Assembly: GCF_029784135.1 (NCBI RefSeq)
Contig: NC_073745.1
Coordinates: 56,561,705-56,625,704, forward strand
Length of the DNA stretch: 64,000 bases
Source: Toxorhynchites rutilus septentrionalis
Taxonomy: Eukaryota > Arthropoda > Insecta > Diptera > Culicidae
Direction: 5' to 3'
Position numbers and translations under genes: made by a program. Every line of letters starts with the position of its first letter. Within the stretch, counting starts at the first letter, position 1. Shown here piece by piece: positions 23,793 to 34,197 of the stretch. The notes under the pieces are model-generated. The model was not told the DNA's origin and did not search any database. It worked only from the letters and a program-made list of their open reading frames with translations.

Positions 23793-24361
23793 ATTACAGT
23801 TTTGTCATATATGTTTGCTGCGTTGCATTTCGTAATTCATTATTAATACAAAAGACATGATACCTCTAATAATTGATTTTCATAAATATAGCTATTAATT
23901 ATTCATTAAGTATAATGTAATTGTAAGCAATGTATGTAATTGTTGTCTACTATAGTTTGACGAAATAAAGAAAACATATAGAACATATGATAGAATGACA
24001 GACAGTAATAGGACTAAATAGGACAATTTCTTTCTCTAGTTTTACTCTTATCAAACACATTCGGCGATCCATTTTTATTTATGTAGATAGAAGACAATAT
24101 AGGAGTGCATTTTATCACATTAAAATCTATTACCACTTTCGAACGAAGATCAATTTCGTTACCGCAAACATCGAATGGACTAACAACGCTTGTCAATACG
24201 CAATTGTAGAACAGCGTTTTTGAAAAATTTTCAATTGTAATGTTTGGTCGGAATATGTGTATTATTTTTATGGAACCCCCTCTCCATTCTAGAGAAGGGA
24301 AGGGTGTTATATCACAGCTTGATTAATTCTCGAGTATTGGCAGCCAACAAACCCCTCCCCC

Positions 24362-25865
24362 GGTGTAAGGTTATGAACCCATTGGTGATCGGAAATTTTG
24401 AGCAGCTGATCGAGCTAAATTTTCATTCTGGATTCATGAGCTCATATCATGAATTCGTCTCCATGCAGGTTAATCCTTCTTCGTATATTCCCAACCGTGT
24501 TTGTTTTCCTGACTACATCAATTCCTCTGTGCATTTTGATCTGTCCATGAAGCAGGATATCCATGGAACATCAGACTATCTTCGATCGAGGATCGTTCCA
24601 ACGATCTTCGATGCAAAGTATGGGGATATCAATTGTGATAATATGTACTTTACTGATGGGTCCTCTATGCATGAGTCCACAGGATTTGGAGTGTTCAACG
24701 AATTTTTTAGCACCTCACACAGTCTTCAGAATCCTTGCTCAGTGTATATTGCTGAATTGGCAGCGATACACTGGGCGCTGGACAGCGTCGCCTCACGACC
24801 TGTTGAACACTATTACATTGTAACGGATAGTCTTAGCTCTGTGGAAGCTATCCGTTCAGTGAGGCCGGAAAAGCACTCGCCGTACTTCCTTGAGAGAATA
24901 CGAGAAATTTTGAGTGCTTTAACCAGACGCTGTTATGTCATTACCTTTGTCTGGGTCCCTTCTCATTGCGCAATTCCGGGTAATGAGAGGGCTGACTCAT
25001 TAGCAAAGGTAGGTGCAATTGAAGGCGATATTTATCAGCGTAAAATCGCCTTCAATGAATTTTATTCTTTAGTCCGCAAAAATACCATAGTTAACTGGCA
25101 ACGCAAATGGAACGTAGATGAATTGGGTCGGTGGCTTCACTCGATTATCCCTAAGGTTAGCCTCAAACCATGGTTCAAAAGTCTGGACTTGAGTCGGGAC
25201 TTTATTCGCACCTTCTCCCGACTCATGTCCAATCACTGTTCGTTAGATGCGCTACTCTTTCGTATTAATCTTGCCGACAACAATCTTTGTGTTTGTGGCC
25301 AAGGTTACCACGACATCGAGCACGTTGTTTGGTCGTGCGAGGTGTATCTTGTCGCCAGATCGAATTTAGTAGTCACCCTTCGGGCCCGAGGAAGGCAGCC
25401 CTTGATGCCGGTGAGAGACGTGTTGGCTCGGTTAGACCTTGATTACATGTCCCAAATATATGTATTCCTTAAAGCTATCGATCTTCGTGTGTGATTGTCC
25501 TTATACCCTTAGTTTTTCCTTTTCCTTTTCCTTTGTGAGAGATCGGATCCCTTCTTAAGAATAAGGTGAAATGTAAATACATATTAGATATAAGATAGGT
25601 TTAAGAATTGAGTGTGATGAGTGTGATTGAGGGTGTGAGTGTGCTCATTGTGAATATATCCTCATATCCCCTCCTTTTCCTGAAGAAAATATGTCACCCT
25701 TCTAAACTCGAGTCGACCGCGAGTAATCGGTTTCCTATATTATTAACATTAGAATTAAGGAAAAATGTTTATATACTAGTAACAATACAGTAAGGAGTTC
25801 GGCTCCTTTAAACCTATGTAACTGAGCCTGTAAAAATAAACGATTTAAATAAAAAAAAAAAAAAA
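24362..25865 (+). mobile_element. 5'-truncated LINE (I/LOA-like) with poly(A)
   Basis: Bounded by an 11-bp target-site duplication, ACCCCTCCCCC, at 24351-24361 and 25866-25876, directly following the 3' poly(A). It inserted into the Helitron, whose sequence continues on both sides. The 3' untranslated region holds TTTTCC repeats near 25516 and AATAAACGATTTAAAT just before the A tail. A shorter 3' copy of the same family is at 49508-50039. Confidence 0.85.
24363..25494 (+). pseudogene. LINE ORF2 C-terminus: RNase H and zinc motif
   Basis: The surviving part of the polyprotein carries a ribonuclease H domain, which removes RNA from RNA/DNA hybrids during retrotransposition. Catalytic acids are visible: TDGS (Asp 24655-24657), AELAAI (Glu 24754-24756), VTDSLS (Asp 24826-24828) and ADSLAK (Asp 24993-24995). 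Further on, CVCGQGYHDIEHVVWSC fits the CCHC zinc motif at the end of I/R1/LOA-type ORF2 proteins. The open frame continues left to 24244, but those roughly 40 codons lie outside the LINE in Helitron sequence. Endonuclease and reverse transcriptase domains are lost. The frame is intact to its stop, so the insertion is fairly young. Confidence 0.82.
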
Positions 25866-25877
25866 ACCCCTCCCCCC

Positions 25878-26297
25878 ACCACTTAGAGAGTGTCGAAATG
25901 TTTATCGATCGCTAAAACCTTTATATGCTATGTTTGATTCCATTTGTTTGACTAGTTCACGAGTTGTTCAGCACCCTCCCCCCACTTTAGAAAAGAGAAA
26001 GAAGTGTCAAACGACCATGAAGACATTTATTGCTTCCTAAAATCTCCATATGCCAAATTTGGTTCCATTTGCTTGATTAGTTCTCGAGTTATGCAGAAAT
26101 TTGTGTTTTATTTCTATTTTCATTTGTATGGCACCACCCTTAGAGAGGGGAGAGGAGTCTGGAAGTATCATAAGAACCTTACCCGACCCAAAAAAAACCC
26201 CTACAAACCAGTTTTCATGTCGATCGGCTCAGTAGTTTCCGAGTCCAATAAGAATCAGACAGTCAGACAGACAGAAATCCATTTTTATAGATATAGA
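25878..26297 (-). repeat. Helitron 5' half with internal modules
   Basis: Continuation of the Helitron after the LINE. Two modules with a TTCCATTTG..TTGA..TAGTTC phrase alternate with CCTCCCC-rich patches (25868, 25975, 26140). The terminal region carries GTCAGACAGACAGAAATCC. No coding frame. Confidence 0.65.
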
Positions 26298-26605
26298 TTT
26301 TTGGTCAACCAAATGTTTTGAAACCGCTTTCAAGTCGATCTCTTACTACTCATGGGTTATGTTACGACTACTAAAAAACCGGTCATATTCGATCGGTTTT
26401 CTGATTTTATCGACATATTCGATGATCAGTGCATTTCCAATATTAGAAAATACCCTAAACGCGGAATTGACGGAACGTAAATTCCATTTGATTACTATTT
26501 CAGTATCGAGACCATAAGCAGCACACTAAGTATAAGCTGATTGGCATGCATCCTCGTTTTAATAAATAAAAGGGGTGAAGACTTCCAAATTTTTTCTGTG
26601 TTGTG
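26298..26605. other. Unclassified spacer
   Basis: About 300 bp with no recognised element between the Helitron and the GAATTG-type repeat. Confidence 0.4.
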
Positions 26606-26733
26606 TTTGAAAAATTGAAAAATTGAAGAATTAAAGAATTGAATAATTAAAAATTTGAAGAATTGAAGAATTGAAGAATTGAAGAATTGAAAAATTGAAA
26701 AATTGAAGAATTGAAAAATTGAAGAATTGAAGT
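26606..26733. repeat. GAATTGAA-type degenerate microsatellite, left part
   Basis: Units of GAATTGAA/AAATTGAA in tandem. The same texture resumes right after the BEL element (34198-34300), so this short repeat was the insertion target. Confidence 0.88.
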
Positions 26734-27256
26734 TGTCTGCAAGTACATATACCCAGCTTAGCGAAGAATCCGGCCCTGAACGAGTAGATATATCTCATCA
26801 TCCAAACTACGTAACGCAATAGGAGAGAGATGACCACAATCATCGCACAATCATCAACTGCCGCTAATTCGCATTAGCAGCAGTGAGATCGATCGGAGAG
26901 AGATAAAAATCCTCGGCTAATCTCAACGAGAAAAACATCGCAAAACCCAATCGATAGGTCCTGGAGAACTCGTATCAAACGATAGAGTTGAGTTGACTTA
27001 GCACCGCCAAACCAACCACACGGAACCCAGGACCCAGGCTCACCGAACAAGTTTATTCCTTTGTTAATTATTCTTTGTTGTAAATAGTTTCTAAATGTTA
27101 AATGTAAAATTAATAGTTTGTGAATTATATGTAAAACTGTGTAACAATAAAAGGTGTGTGAATTGTAAAATTGCGGGAGAGTCCTTTTATCAATCCCCAT
27201 CTATGTGAGGGAGAAGCCACCGGAATATCGAAGGAAGGACCCACAACTCCCCCACA
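26734..27256 (+). repeat. BEL 5' long terminal repeat
   Basis: TG...CA ends. The AATAAAAGGTGTG near 27146 may act as polyadenylation signal, with transcript end downstream. A clear TATA box is not obvious. The minus-strand frame spanning 26874-27200 recurs identically in the other LTR and is a by-product. Confidence 0.95.
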
Positions 27257-27261
27257 TAAGC

Positions 27262-27278
27262 TGGTCCTTCGAACCGGA
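27262..27278 (+). promoter_or_regulatory. Candidate primer binding site
   Basis: TGGTCCTTCGAACCGGA begins with the TGG expected to pair with a tRNA 3' CCA, five bases after the 5' LTR. I could not assign the priming tRNA. Confidence 0.5.
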
Positions 27279-27398
27279 TAAGGACGCATCAAGGGGATTC
27301 ATACACTTTCATCAAAAGGAACACCGACGGCGCAACGAAGAATATCATCAGCTTTGTATCAGGTGCTCTGGACTGGACATCCGTCGATGGAAAAGGTT

Positions 27399-28305
27399 TT
27401 CCAGGTGAGTTGGACCGAAACCTATATGTCCAGCCGAGCTAGGCAAAAAGGTAGATTCTAATTCCGGCATTCGATTTCATCTGCATGGTCTACCATCTAC
27501 CCGCGGAAAACAATGGCATGTGAGTTTATTGTATCATAGGAACATAGGAACAATAGGAACCATACAAGACAATACTCCTTTGGATACTGGAACCAGGAAA
27601 GGATTTTCGGCACTCGGATAATTCCCGGCAAATTTATTGGCTCAATTGGATCTTGGTTATCAACGCGTTTCCTTGGATGCTGGCAATCACAATTGCCAAC
27701 AATTTCCGGTAGAAGAGGAGGCATCAAATTATATTTCTCTGGGTGAGTCTAAGAGCAGTATATGTCTGCCAAGCTAGGTTTAGAGAAATACACAATTTTG
27801 AGAATATTTTCCTCTTCGATTCACTTTTCCTGCTGATCACCTTCTGTTACTATTGAGACTCGATATTGCACATAAAGGAAGTATTGTGGCACAACACATC
27901 CTATTATATTTATTCTGGTTGTGCAATATATATGAAGAGCTAATTGGGTACACACATTTCGGATCGAATTTGTATGTTTGTTGTACATTTGGAAGCAGTA
28001 CTAGTCTCCAGGTGAGATACACTGGTATATGCCCAGTCGAGGCTGGCATTCTATTGTTACTACACCAAGTTTTTCTCCCCGTCCTATCCAAAATTCCGAG
28101 TTTTTGAACGTTGATGGGGTACCCGAGCAACGTTAACTGCTAACGCTGGTGAGACTGGAATTTTTATTGCTACAACTGGCCATCAGTGACTGTTTCGTCA
28201 GGTCAGTGAAAGAATAGTGTTTGTCTAGCCGAGCTAGGCATCCTATATTGGTTACTGCATCCGATCCTTTCTGTTTCTCCATACTGGGTTTAATTACACA
28301 TCGCC
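27399..28305 (+). repeat. BEL leader with repeated GGTGAG/GAGCTAGG modules
   Basis: Four diverged modules. Each has a splice-donor-like GGTGAG or GGTCAGTG (27404, 27742, 28011, 28201), then about 20-30 bases later a variant of CCAGCCGAGCTAGGC (27430, 27766, 28034, 28225). Between them come unique stretches that mostly end in CTGTTACT/ATTGTTACTAC-like phrases. Spacing shrinks from 338 to 190 bp. Function is unknown; it could be packaging, splicing or translation control. Confidence 0.7.
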
Positions 28306-29772
28306 ATGAGGAGTACATCATCATCCAAAAAACCGTCGTCGTTGAAGGTGCTGACAACGAAGTTGAAGGAGATGCAAGCTACTGTAAATGACATCGGGCA
28401 TTTTGTTGATCGTTACAAGGAGGATACAACCATCGGTGAGGTGGAGGTTCGCCTAGAGAGATTGGAAAACCTTTTGGAAAAATATGGTGAGACGCTGATC
28501 GAAATCAAGGTGCACGACGATTTTGATCCCTCCGATGGGACCTACGATGAGGAGCGACAGGAATTCTGTGAACGGTTTTACCACGTCAAATCCTTTCTCA
28601 AGGATAAGATGAGAGGAATGACGGATCTACCAGTGAAAAACCAATCGGTCTGTTCAGAGGATAATCCTATTCCTCATACGCATGAGCACGTTCGTCTACC
28701 ACAAATCCGATTACAAACGTTCAATGGGGATATTGACGAATGGATCAGCTTCCGAGATTTGTTCATTTCTGTGATCCATTCGAAGCCGGATCTTCCAGAG
28801 GTAGAAAAACTTCATTATTTGAAGGGCTGTTTGATAGGGGAACCACGAAATCTAATCGATCCTCTACAAATTACGACGACAAACTACGACATCGCTTGGG
28901 AGATGCTGCTGAAGCGATACAATGACAGCAAACAGCTAAGAAGGCGCCAGGTTCAGTCACTCTTTTCGCTGCCAACGATCAACAAGGAATCCATTGCGGA
29001 ACTGCATGAGCTACTGGAAGGTTTTGAAAGGACTGTGCAGACGTTAGATCAAATTATCCAACAGGTTGAATATAAAGATCTCCTGCTAGTGAATATACTG
29101 ACGTCACGGTTGGACCCTGTTACACGCAGAGGTTGGGAGGAATTCACGGCTAGTAAGGAACGAGATACCGTGGCTGATTTGACGGAGTTCATTCGAAGAC
29201 GGATACACGTATTGGAGTCAATGCCTATGAAGACCGTTTCCAACTCACAACAACCTGTAACCAAACCGAAAGCTGCTGGGGTAAAGGCCAGTTTCAGTAC
29301 GGCGACAGTGGTTCGCTGTATAGCGTGTTCTTCCAATCATCTTTTACACCTATGTTCAACATTTCTCCAGATGAACGTGTCAGATCGAGAGGCACTTCTT
29401 CGAACTCACGCTTTGTGTCGAAACTGCTTCAGAACGGGCCATCAGGCGAAGGATTGTCAGTCAAGGTTCTCATGTCGCAAATGCAAAGGACGACACCATA
29501 CCCTGGTGTGCTTTAAGTTGGGGAAGGATGGCGGGACGAACACAGCTAACAGTGGTAAAACCAGTAGCTCGAACAATCCAATTGGGGGCAAGGGCCCAAC
29601 GAATTCCACTCATGTTGCAAACCTAGCATCCAACAGTATGATTTCCGGCACCGTACAGCAATATTCCTCACATGTCCTGTTACAGTCGTGCCGTTGGAAG
29701 ATGACGATGGCAACCAATATCCAGCTCGAGCGCTACTCGATTCCGGGTCCGAGAGCAATTTTCTCTCCGTAA
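28306..29772 (+). CDS. gag: BEL/Pao Gag protein
   Basis: Structural protein that forms the retrotransposon particle and binds its RNA. The ATG at 28306 follows the leader. The N-terminal 110 residues are charged and helix-prone. Residues about 130-290 match the Pao-type Gag domain (DUF1759 style: LPQIRLQTFNGDIDEW, then FLISV-like and LxGEPRxLI segments). Two zinc knuckles follow: C371-x2-C374-x4-H379-x4-C384 and C390-x2-C393-x3-H397-x4-C402. The final about 30 codons before the stop at 29772 overlap the start of pol in a different frame and are probably not native. Many BEL elements encode gag and pol as one frame, so the break here is notable. Confidence 0.9.
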   Translation: MRSTSSSKKPSSLKVLTTKLKEMQATVNDIGHFVDRYKEDTTIGEVEVRLERLENLLEKYGETLIEIKVHDDFDPSDGTYDEERQEFCERFYHVKSFLKDKMRGMTDLPVKNQSVCSEDNPIPHTHEHVRLPQIRLQTFNGDIDEWISFRDLFISVIHSKPDLPEVEKLHYLKGCLIGEPRNLIDPLQITTTNYDIAWEMLLKRYNDSKQLRRRQVQSLFSLPTINKESIAELHELLEGFERTVQTLDQIIQQVEYKDLLLVNILTSRLDPVTRRGWEEFTASKERDTVADLTEFIRRRIHVLESMPMKTVSNSQQPVTKPKAAGVKASFSTATVVRCIACSSNHLLHLCSTFLQMNVSDREALLRTHALCRNCFRTGHQAKDCQSRFSCRKCKGRHHTLVCFKLGKDGGTNTANSGKTSSSNNPIGGKGPTNSTHVANLASNSMISGTVQQYSSHVLLQSCRWKMTMATNIQLERYSIPGPRAIFSP

Positions 29773-32700
29773 GATTAAGTCAATTCCTGAAGGTTAATCC
29801 AGATAAGGTGGACATCTCAGTATTAGGAATCGGACAAACATCAACCAGGGTAAATCAACGCATTTATGCTACCGTCAAGTCGAGAGTTTCGAATTTTTCC
29901 CGTGAGTTGAACTTCCTCGTACTGCCTCGAGTGACAGTGAACTTACCCACGGCCAATGTGAATACAATTGGGTGGAAGATACCAGAAGGGGTAGAGTTGG
30001 CCGATCCTTCCTTCTGTATATCTAAGAGCGTGGATGTCGTTCTAGGGATCGAATCCTTCTTTGACTACTTCGAGACAGGTCGTAGAATCAGCTTAGGAGA
30101 GAATTTGCCATCGCTGAATGAGTCGGTCTTTGGATGGATTGTCTGTGGTGGACTGTCCGTAGTAAATCATCCCTTACGCATAAATTGCAATATGTCTACG
30201 GCTGAAAAATTGGAGGAGCTTGTGACCCGATTTTGGTCCTGTGAGGAGGTTGGGACAAGCAAAGGGTTTTCACCGGAGGAGACACGGTGCGAGTTGTTTT
30301 ATGCAAACACGGTACGGCGAGAGACAGATGGGCGGTTTACTGTTTCGCTACCGAGAAATGGAGACGTTTTGGCGCAGTTAGGCGAGTCGAGGGACATCGC
30401 TTTGCGACGGCTTCATGGGACCGAACGACGGTTAGCCAGGGATGACGGATTACGGGAACAGTATATCGCGTTTATGTCGGAGTATCAGCAGCTTGGACAC
30501 ATGCGGAAGGTAGTTGGTGAGGAAATTAATCCATGTCAGCGTTGTTACCTGCCACATCACCCAGTCATCAAGGAGGCAAGCACAACGACTAAGGTTAGGG
30601 TGGTGTTCGATGCCTCCTGCAAAACGAAATCCGGAAAATCATTAAATGATTGCCTCTTGGTGGGCCCAATAATACAGGATGACTTGAGGTCCATTATCCT
30701 ACGATGTCGAATCAAGCAAATCATGCTGGTTGCGGACGTGGAAAAGATGTTCCGCCAAATCAATGTACACCAAGAAGATCGGTCACTACAATGCATCCTT
30801 TGGCGCGAATCACCGTCCGAAGAGGTATCAGTCTACGAACTAAACACGGTGACGTATGGAACCAAATCAGCTCCGTTTCTTGCCACGAGAACGCTGAAAC
30901 AGCTAGCAATGGAGGAGGAACAACGATTTCCCATCGCAGCAAGAGCCGTTAGCGAGGACACGTATATGGATGACGTGTTAACAGGAACTGATGACGTTGA
31001 AGAAGCGTTGCGACTGAGATTCGAACTGGAAAAGATGATGGAAAGTGGAGGTTTTCGATTGAGAAAGTGGGCGTCAAATCACCCAGATGTTCTAAGAGAT
31101 GTTCCTAAGAGTTACTTGGCAATTCCCGATTCAACGGGCATAGTTTTGGACGCTTATCCTTCTGTGAAGACATTGGGTCTAATATGGATACCTAAAAAGG
31201 ATGTTTTCAAATTTCATTTCACTATACCTCCTGTGGAACATAGCGAGGTTCTTACGAAACGGCTTATTTTATCCCGAATTGCTACTCTTTTTGACCCAGA
31301 AGGGGATATTGGTCCAGTAATTACAACTGCCAAAATATGTATGCAATCCTTATGGACATTGACCGATCAAGGTGGAAATCGGTTGGACTGGGATCAGCCA
31401 CTGCCTCCCACAGTGTGCGAAAACTGGAAAAAATATCAACAACAACTCCCTTTGCTGAACGACATTGAATTCGATCGATGTGTTGTCATACCAAATGCAG
31501 TGGATTTCCAAATTCACTGCTTTTCTGATGCGTCGCAGAAGGCATATGGTGCCTGCATTTATTTGCGTAGTCGAGATGAGGAAAACAACGTTCTAATACG
31601 TTTGTTGACTTCTAGGTCCAAGGTTGCCCCTCTCAGAGTGCAGACAATCCCCAGACTCGAGCTTTGCGGTGCACTTCTCGGTGTTGAGCTCTTCAAAAGG
31701 GTACAGCGTGCACTCAAAATACAAGCAGACGCATTCTTTTGGACAGACTCTACCTGCGTCCTCCGATGGCTTCAATCACCTCCGGCAACATGGGTTACAT
31801 TCATTGCAAATCGGATTTCCAAGATACAGTTGGCTACAGAAGATTTTCACTGGCGACACGTTCCCGGGATCGACAACCCCGCTGACTTAATATCCAGGGG
31901 ACTCATGCCTAGCGAGATTCGCGACAACAGCTTATGGTGGAAAGGTCCAAGCTGGTTGGCTATGGACCAAGAAAATTGGCCATCCCTACCGAATCATATG
32001 CCAGACGATGAAGGGAGAGAGGAAATGCGTCGCTGTGTAGCAACAGCGATAGCTTGTCCGTATGCAGATTTCAACGAAACGTTTTTTGTAAGATTCAACT
32101 ATTACACGCAGTTGATACGGAGCACTGCGATATACCGAAGGTTCATAAGGCTACTCCAGAAAAAGGGGTCAAAGGGCGCTGGTTTTCTAACTACATCTGA
32201 ACTGCGAGAAGCAGAATCAACGCTTGTGCGGTGCGTTCAGCGAGAGACGTTCGCACAGGAGCTCAAGGCGCTCAGAAATGGAAAGTTAGTCCACGGAAAA
32301 TCCCCTCTACGTTGGTTTAATCCGTTTATTGATAAGGATCAAGTTCTACGAGTCGGCGGAAGGCTCAAACACTCTGCGGAGTCAGAGCAAACGAAGCACC
32401 CAATGGTTCTTCCAGCTAAACATAGGTTTACACGGCTACTGCTTCGTCATTACCACGAGAAATTACTGCATGCGGGTCCTCAGTTGTTACTAGGAACCTG
32501 TCGTCTTCGTTTTTGGCCATTAGGTGGCAGAAGTGTTGTGAGACACATAATACACCAATGCCGAACGTGCTTCCGGGTTAAACCACGAGCCACTCAACAA
32601 CTGATGGGTGAACTACCCTCGCCACGCGTTACAGCAGCGCGGCCTTTCCAAAAATCGGGCGTCGATTACTTCGGACCCGTTTATATTCGACCAGGGCCAC

Positions 32701-33581
32701 GACGAACAGCGGTCAAGGCATACGTAGCCTTGTTTGTGTGTCTTTGCACCAAAGCGGTGCACCTGGAGTTGGCATCAGATTTGTCTACGGAGCGTTTCCT
32801 GCAGGCGTTACGAAGGTTCATTGGTCGCAGAGGTCGGTGCACTGATATCTACTCCGACAACGGCACCAATTTTGTCGGAGCCCGAAATCAGCTGAAAGAG
32901 CTTTTAGTCAAGCTGAAAGACCGTAATCACCATGAAATTATACAAAAGGAGTGCTCTGCTGAGGGCATCAATTGGCACTTCAACCCCCCTAGTGCGCCCC
33001 ACTTTGGCGGACTGTGGGAAGCAGCCGTTCGCAGTGCAAAATTTCATCTCCTGCGGGTGATTGGAAATCATCCTGTGTCCATCGAAGACATGCAGACACT
33101 ATTAGTGCAAGCAGAAGCATGCCTCAACTCACGGCCGATGACAGTTTTATCGGACAATCCCAACGATCTGGAGCCATTGACTCCAGCACATTTTCTGATT
33201 GGAGCCTCCATACAGCAGCTTCCAGATCAGGACTTCCAAACGATTCGAGTGAATAGGCTCAAGCACTGGCAACTAGTTCAACGTCGTCTGCAAGATTTCT
33301 GGCGCAGATGGCATCGGGAATACCTCAGCCAACTTCAAGGGCGATCGAAACGGTGGCGTGCCTCCCTAAACATCGAGATCGGAAAACTTGTAGTCCTTTG
33401 TGACGAGAATCAACCTCCAACCCGTTGGAAGATGGCCCGAATCCAGGAGCTACATCCAGGCACCGACGGGGTGGTCCGGGTGGTCACCGTTAAGACGGCA
33501 ACAGGGTTGCTGAAGCGTCCAGTGGAGAAGATCTGTATCCTGCCAGATCCAGATAACGAGAAGGAAGTCATAATCAAATAA
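29688..33581 (+). CDS. pol: BEL/Pao Pol polyprotein
   Basis: Enzymes for element replication and integration. The frame is open through 1297 codons; its first listed codon, at 29688, is GTG, so it probably has no start of its own and is reached from gag by a -1 shift, or was once continuous with it. Aspartic protease DSG is at residues 18-20. Reverse transcriptase has RVVFDAS and the YMDD box at 426-429. The RNase H region has FSDAS (Asp 614). The integrase zinc-binding region runs from His 921 to Cys 961. The catalytic triad is Asp 993, Asp 1057 and Glu 1111, in VDYFGP, SDNGTNF and LWEAAV. A C-terminal DUF5641-type tail follows. No internal stop or frameshift was found. Confidence 0.95.
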   Translation: MPLEDDDGNQYPARALLDSGSESNFLSVRLSQFLKVNPDKVDISVLGIGQTSTRVNQRIYATVKSRVSNFSRELNFLVLPRVTVNLPTANVNTIGWKIPEGVELADPSFCISKSVDVVLGIESFFDYFETGRRISLGENLPSLNESVFGWIVCGGLSVVNHPLRINCNMSTAEKLEELVTRFWSCEEVGTSKGFSPEETRCELFYANTVRRETDGRFTVSLPRNGDVLAQLGESRDIALRRLHGTERRLARDDGLREQYIAFMSEYQQLGHMRKVVGEEINPCQRCYLPHHPVIKEASTTTKVRVVFDASCKTKSGKSLNDCLLVGPIIQDDLRSIILRCRIKQIMLVADVEKMFRQINVHQEDRSLQCILWRESPSEEVSVYELNTVTYGTKSAPFLATRTLKQLAMEEEQRFPIAARAVSEDTYMDDVLTGTDDVEEALRLRFELEKMMESGGFRLRKWASNHPDVLRDVPKSYLAIPDSTGIVLDAYPSVKTLGLIWIPKKDVFKFHFTIPPVEHSEVLTKRLILSRIATLFDPEGDIGPVITTAKICMQSLWTLTDQGGNRLDWDQPLPPTVCENWKKYQQQLPLLNDIEFDRCVVIPNAVDFQIHCFSDASQKAYGACIYLRSRDEENNVLIRLLTSRSKVAPLRVQTIPRLELCGALLGVELFKRVQRALKIQADAFFWTDSTCVLRWLQSPPATWVTFIANRISKIQLATEDFHWRHVPGIDNPADLISRGLMPSEIRDNSLWWKGPSWLAMDQENWPSLPNHMPDDEGREEMRRCVATAIACPYADFNETFFVRFNYYTQLIRSTAIYRRFIRLLQKKGSKGAGFLTTSELREAESTLVRCVQRETFAQELKALRNGKLVHGKSPLRWFNPFIDKDQVLRVGGRLKHSAESEQTKHPMVLPAKHRFTRLLLRHYHEKLLHAGPQLLLGTCRLRFWPLGGRSVVRHIIHQCRTCFRVKPRATQQLMGELPSPRVTAARPFQKSGVDYFGPVYIRPGPRRTAVKAYVALFVCLCTKAVHLELASDLSTERFLQALRRFIGRRGRCTDIYSDNGTNFVGARNQLKELLVKLKDRNHHEIIQKECSAEGINWHFNPPSAPHFGGLWEAAVRSAKFHLLRVIGNHPVSIEDMQTLLVQAEACLNSRPMTVLSDNPNDLEPLTPAHFLIGASIQQLPDQDFQTIRVNRLKHWQLVQRRLQDFWRRWHREYLSQLQGRSKRWRASLNIEIGKLVVLCDENQPPTRWKMARIQELHPGTDGVVRVVTVKTATGLLKRPVEKICILPDPDNEKEVIIK

Positions 33582-33654
33582 ACAAACCAGTCATTACCCT
33601 TCCCTTCCTATCCCTATCGAAGAGGAATTCTTTTATTCTTTTCAGAAATACGGC

Positions 33655-33674
33655 TATTTCTGGGTGGGCCAGGA
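33655..33674 (+). promoter_or_regulatory. Candidate polypurine tract
   Basis: The purine-rich GGGTGGGCCAGGA directly precedes the 3' LTR, where plus-strand priming is expected. It is broken by CC, so it is less clean than usual. Confidence 0.4.
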
Positions 33675-34197
33675 TGTCTGCAAGTACATATACCCAGCTT
33701 AACGAAGAATCCGGCCCTGAACGAGTAGATATATCTCATCATCCAAACTACGTAACGCAATAGGAGAGAGATGACCACAATCATCGCACAATCATCAACT
33801 GCCGCTAATTCGCATTAGCAGCAGTGAGATCGATCGGAGAGAGATAAAAATCCTCGGCTAATCTCAACGAGAAAAACATCGCAAAACCCAATCGATAGGT
33901 CCTGGAGAACTCGTATCAAACGATAGAGTTGAGTTGACTTAGCACCGCCAAACCAACCACACGGAACCCAGGACCCAGGCTCACCGAACAAGTTTATTCC
34001 TTTGTTAATTATTCTTTGTTGTAAATAGTTTCTAAATGTTAAATGTAAAATTAATAGTTTGTGAATTATATGTAAAACTGTGTAACAATAAAAAGTGTGT
34101 GAATTGTAAAATTGCGGGAGAGTCCTTTTATCAATCCCCATCTATGTGAGGGAGAAGCCACCGGAATATCGAAGGAAGGACCCACAACTCCCCCACA
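33675..34197 (+). repeat. BEL 3' long terminal repeat
   Basis: Same length as the 5' LTR with two substitutions. AATAAAAAGTGTG near 34086 is the candidate polyadenylation signal. Followed by the second GAAGT target duplicate. Confidence 0.95.

Larger units (their letters stand above)
23188..26297 (-). mobile_element. Helitron, reverse orientation, with two nested LINEs
   Basis: Read on the minus strand it begins TCTATATCTATAAAAATGG right after an A (complement of 26298) and ends GCCGGGTCAGCTAG right before a T (complement of 23187): canonical Helitron termini and insertion site. Next to the 5' end are CTGTCTGTCTGACTGTC runs. The interior has diverged modules such as TTCCATTTGCTTGATTAG (about 24311, 25945, 26066). 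A Jockey-like fragment (about 23430-23985) and a second LINE (24362-25865) interrupt it. No Rep/helicase is visible, so it is non-autonomous. Confidence 0.82.
26734..34197 (+). mobile_element. BEL/Pao LTR retrotransposon, near complete
   Basis: Two 523-bp LTRs (26734-27256, 33675-34197) both begin TGTCTGCAAG and end CCCCCACA. They are flanked by the 5-bp duplication GAAGT (26729-26733 and 34198-34202). I count two mismatches between the LTRs (26761/33702 and 27153/34094), about 99.6% identity, so insertion was recent. Between them are a leader, gag, and pol in the BEL order protease, reverse transcriptase, RNase H, integrase. The only clear defect is a change of frame between gag and pol. I see no envelope-like gene after pol. 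Confidence 0.96.

Noticed and set aside
24244..24361. N-terminal start of the RNase H protein at 24244
   Set aside because: These codons lie outside the LINE target duplication, in Helitron sequence, so the ATG is accidental.
26874..27200. 108-codon minus-strand frame, also at 33815-34141
   Set aside because: Identical in both LTRs and antisense to the element; a by-product of the LTR duplication.
29688..29690. Independent pol start codon
   Set aside because: The triplet is GTG, and the pol frame is already open upstream. Expression via gag is more likely.
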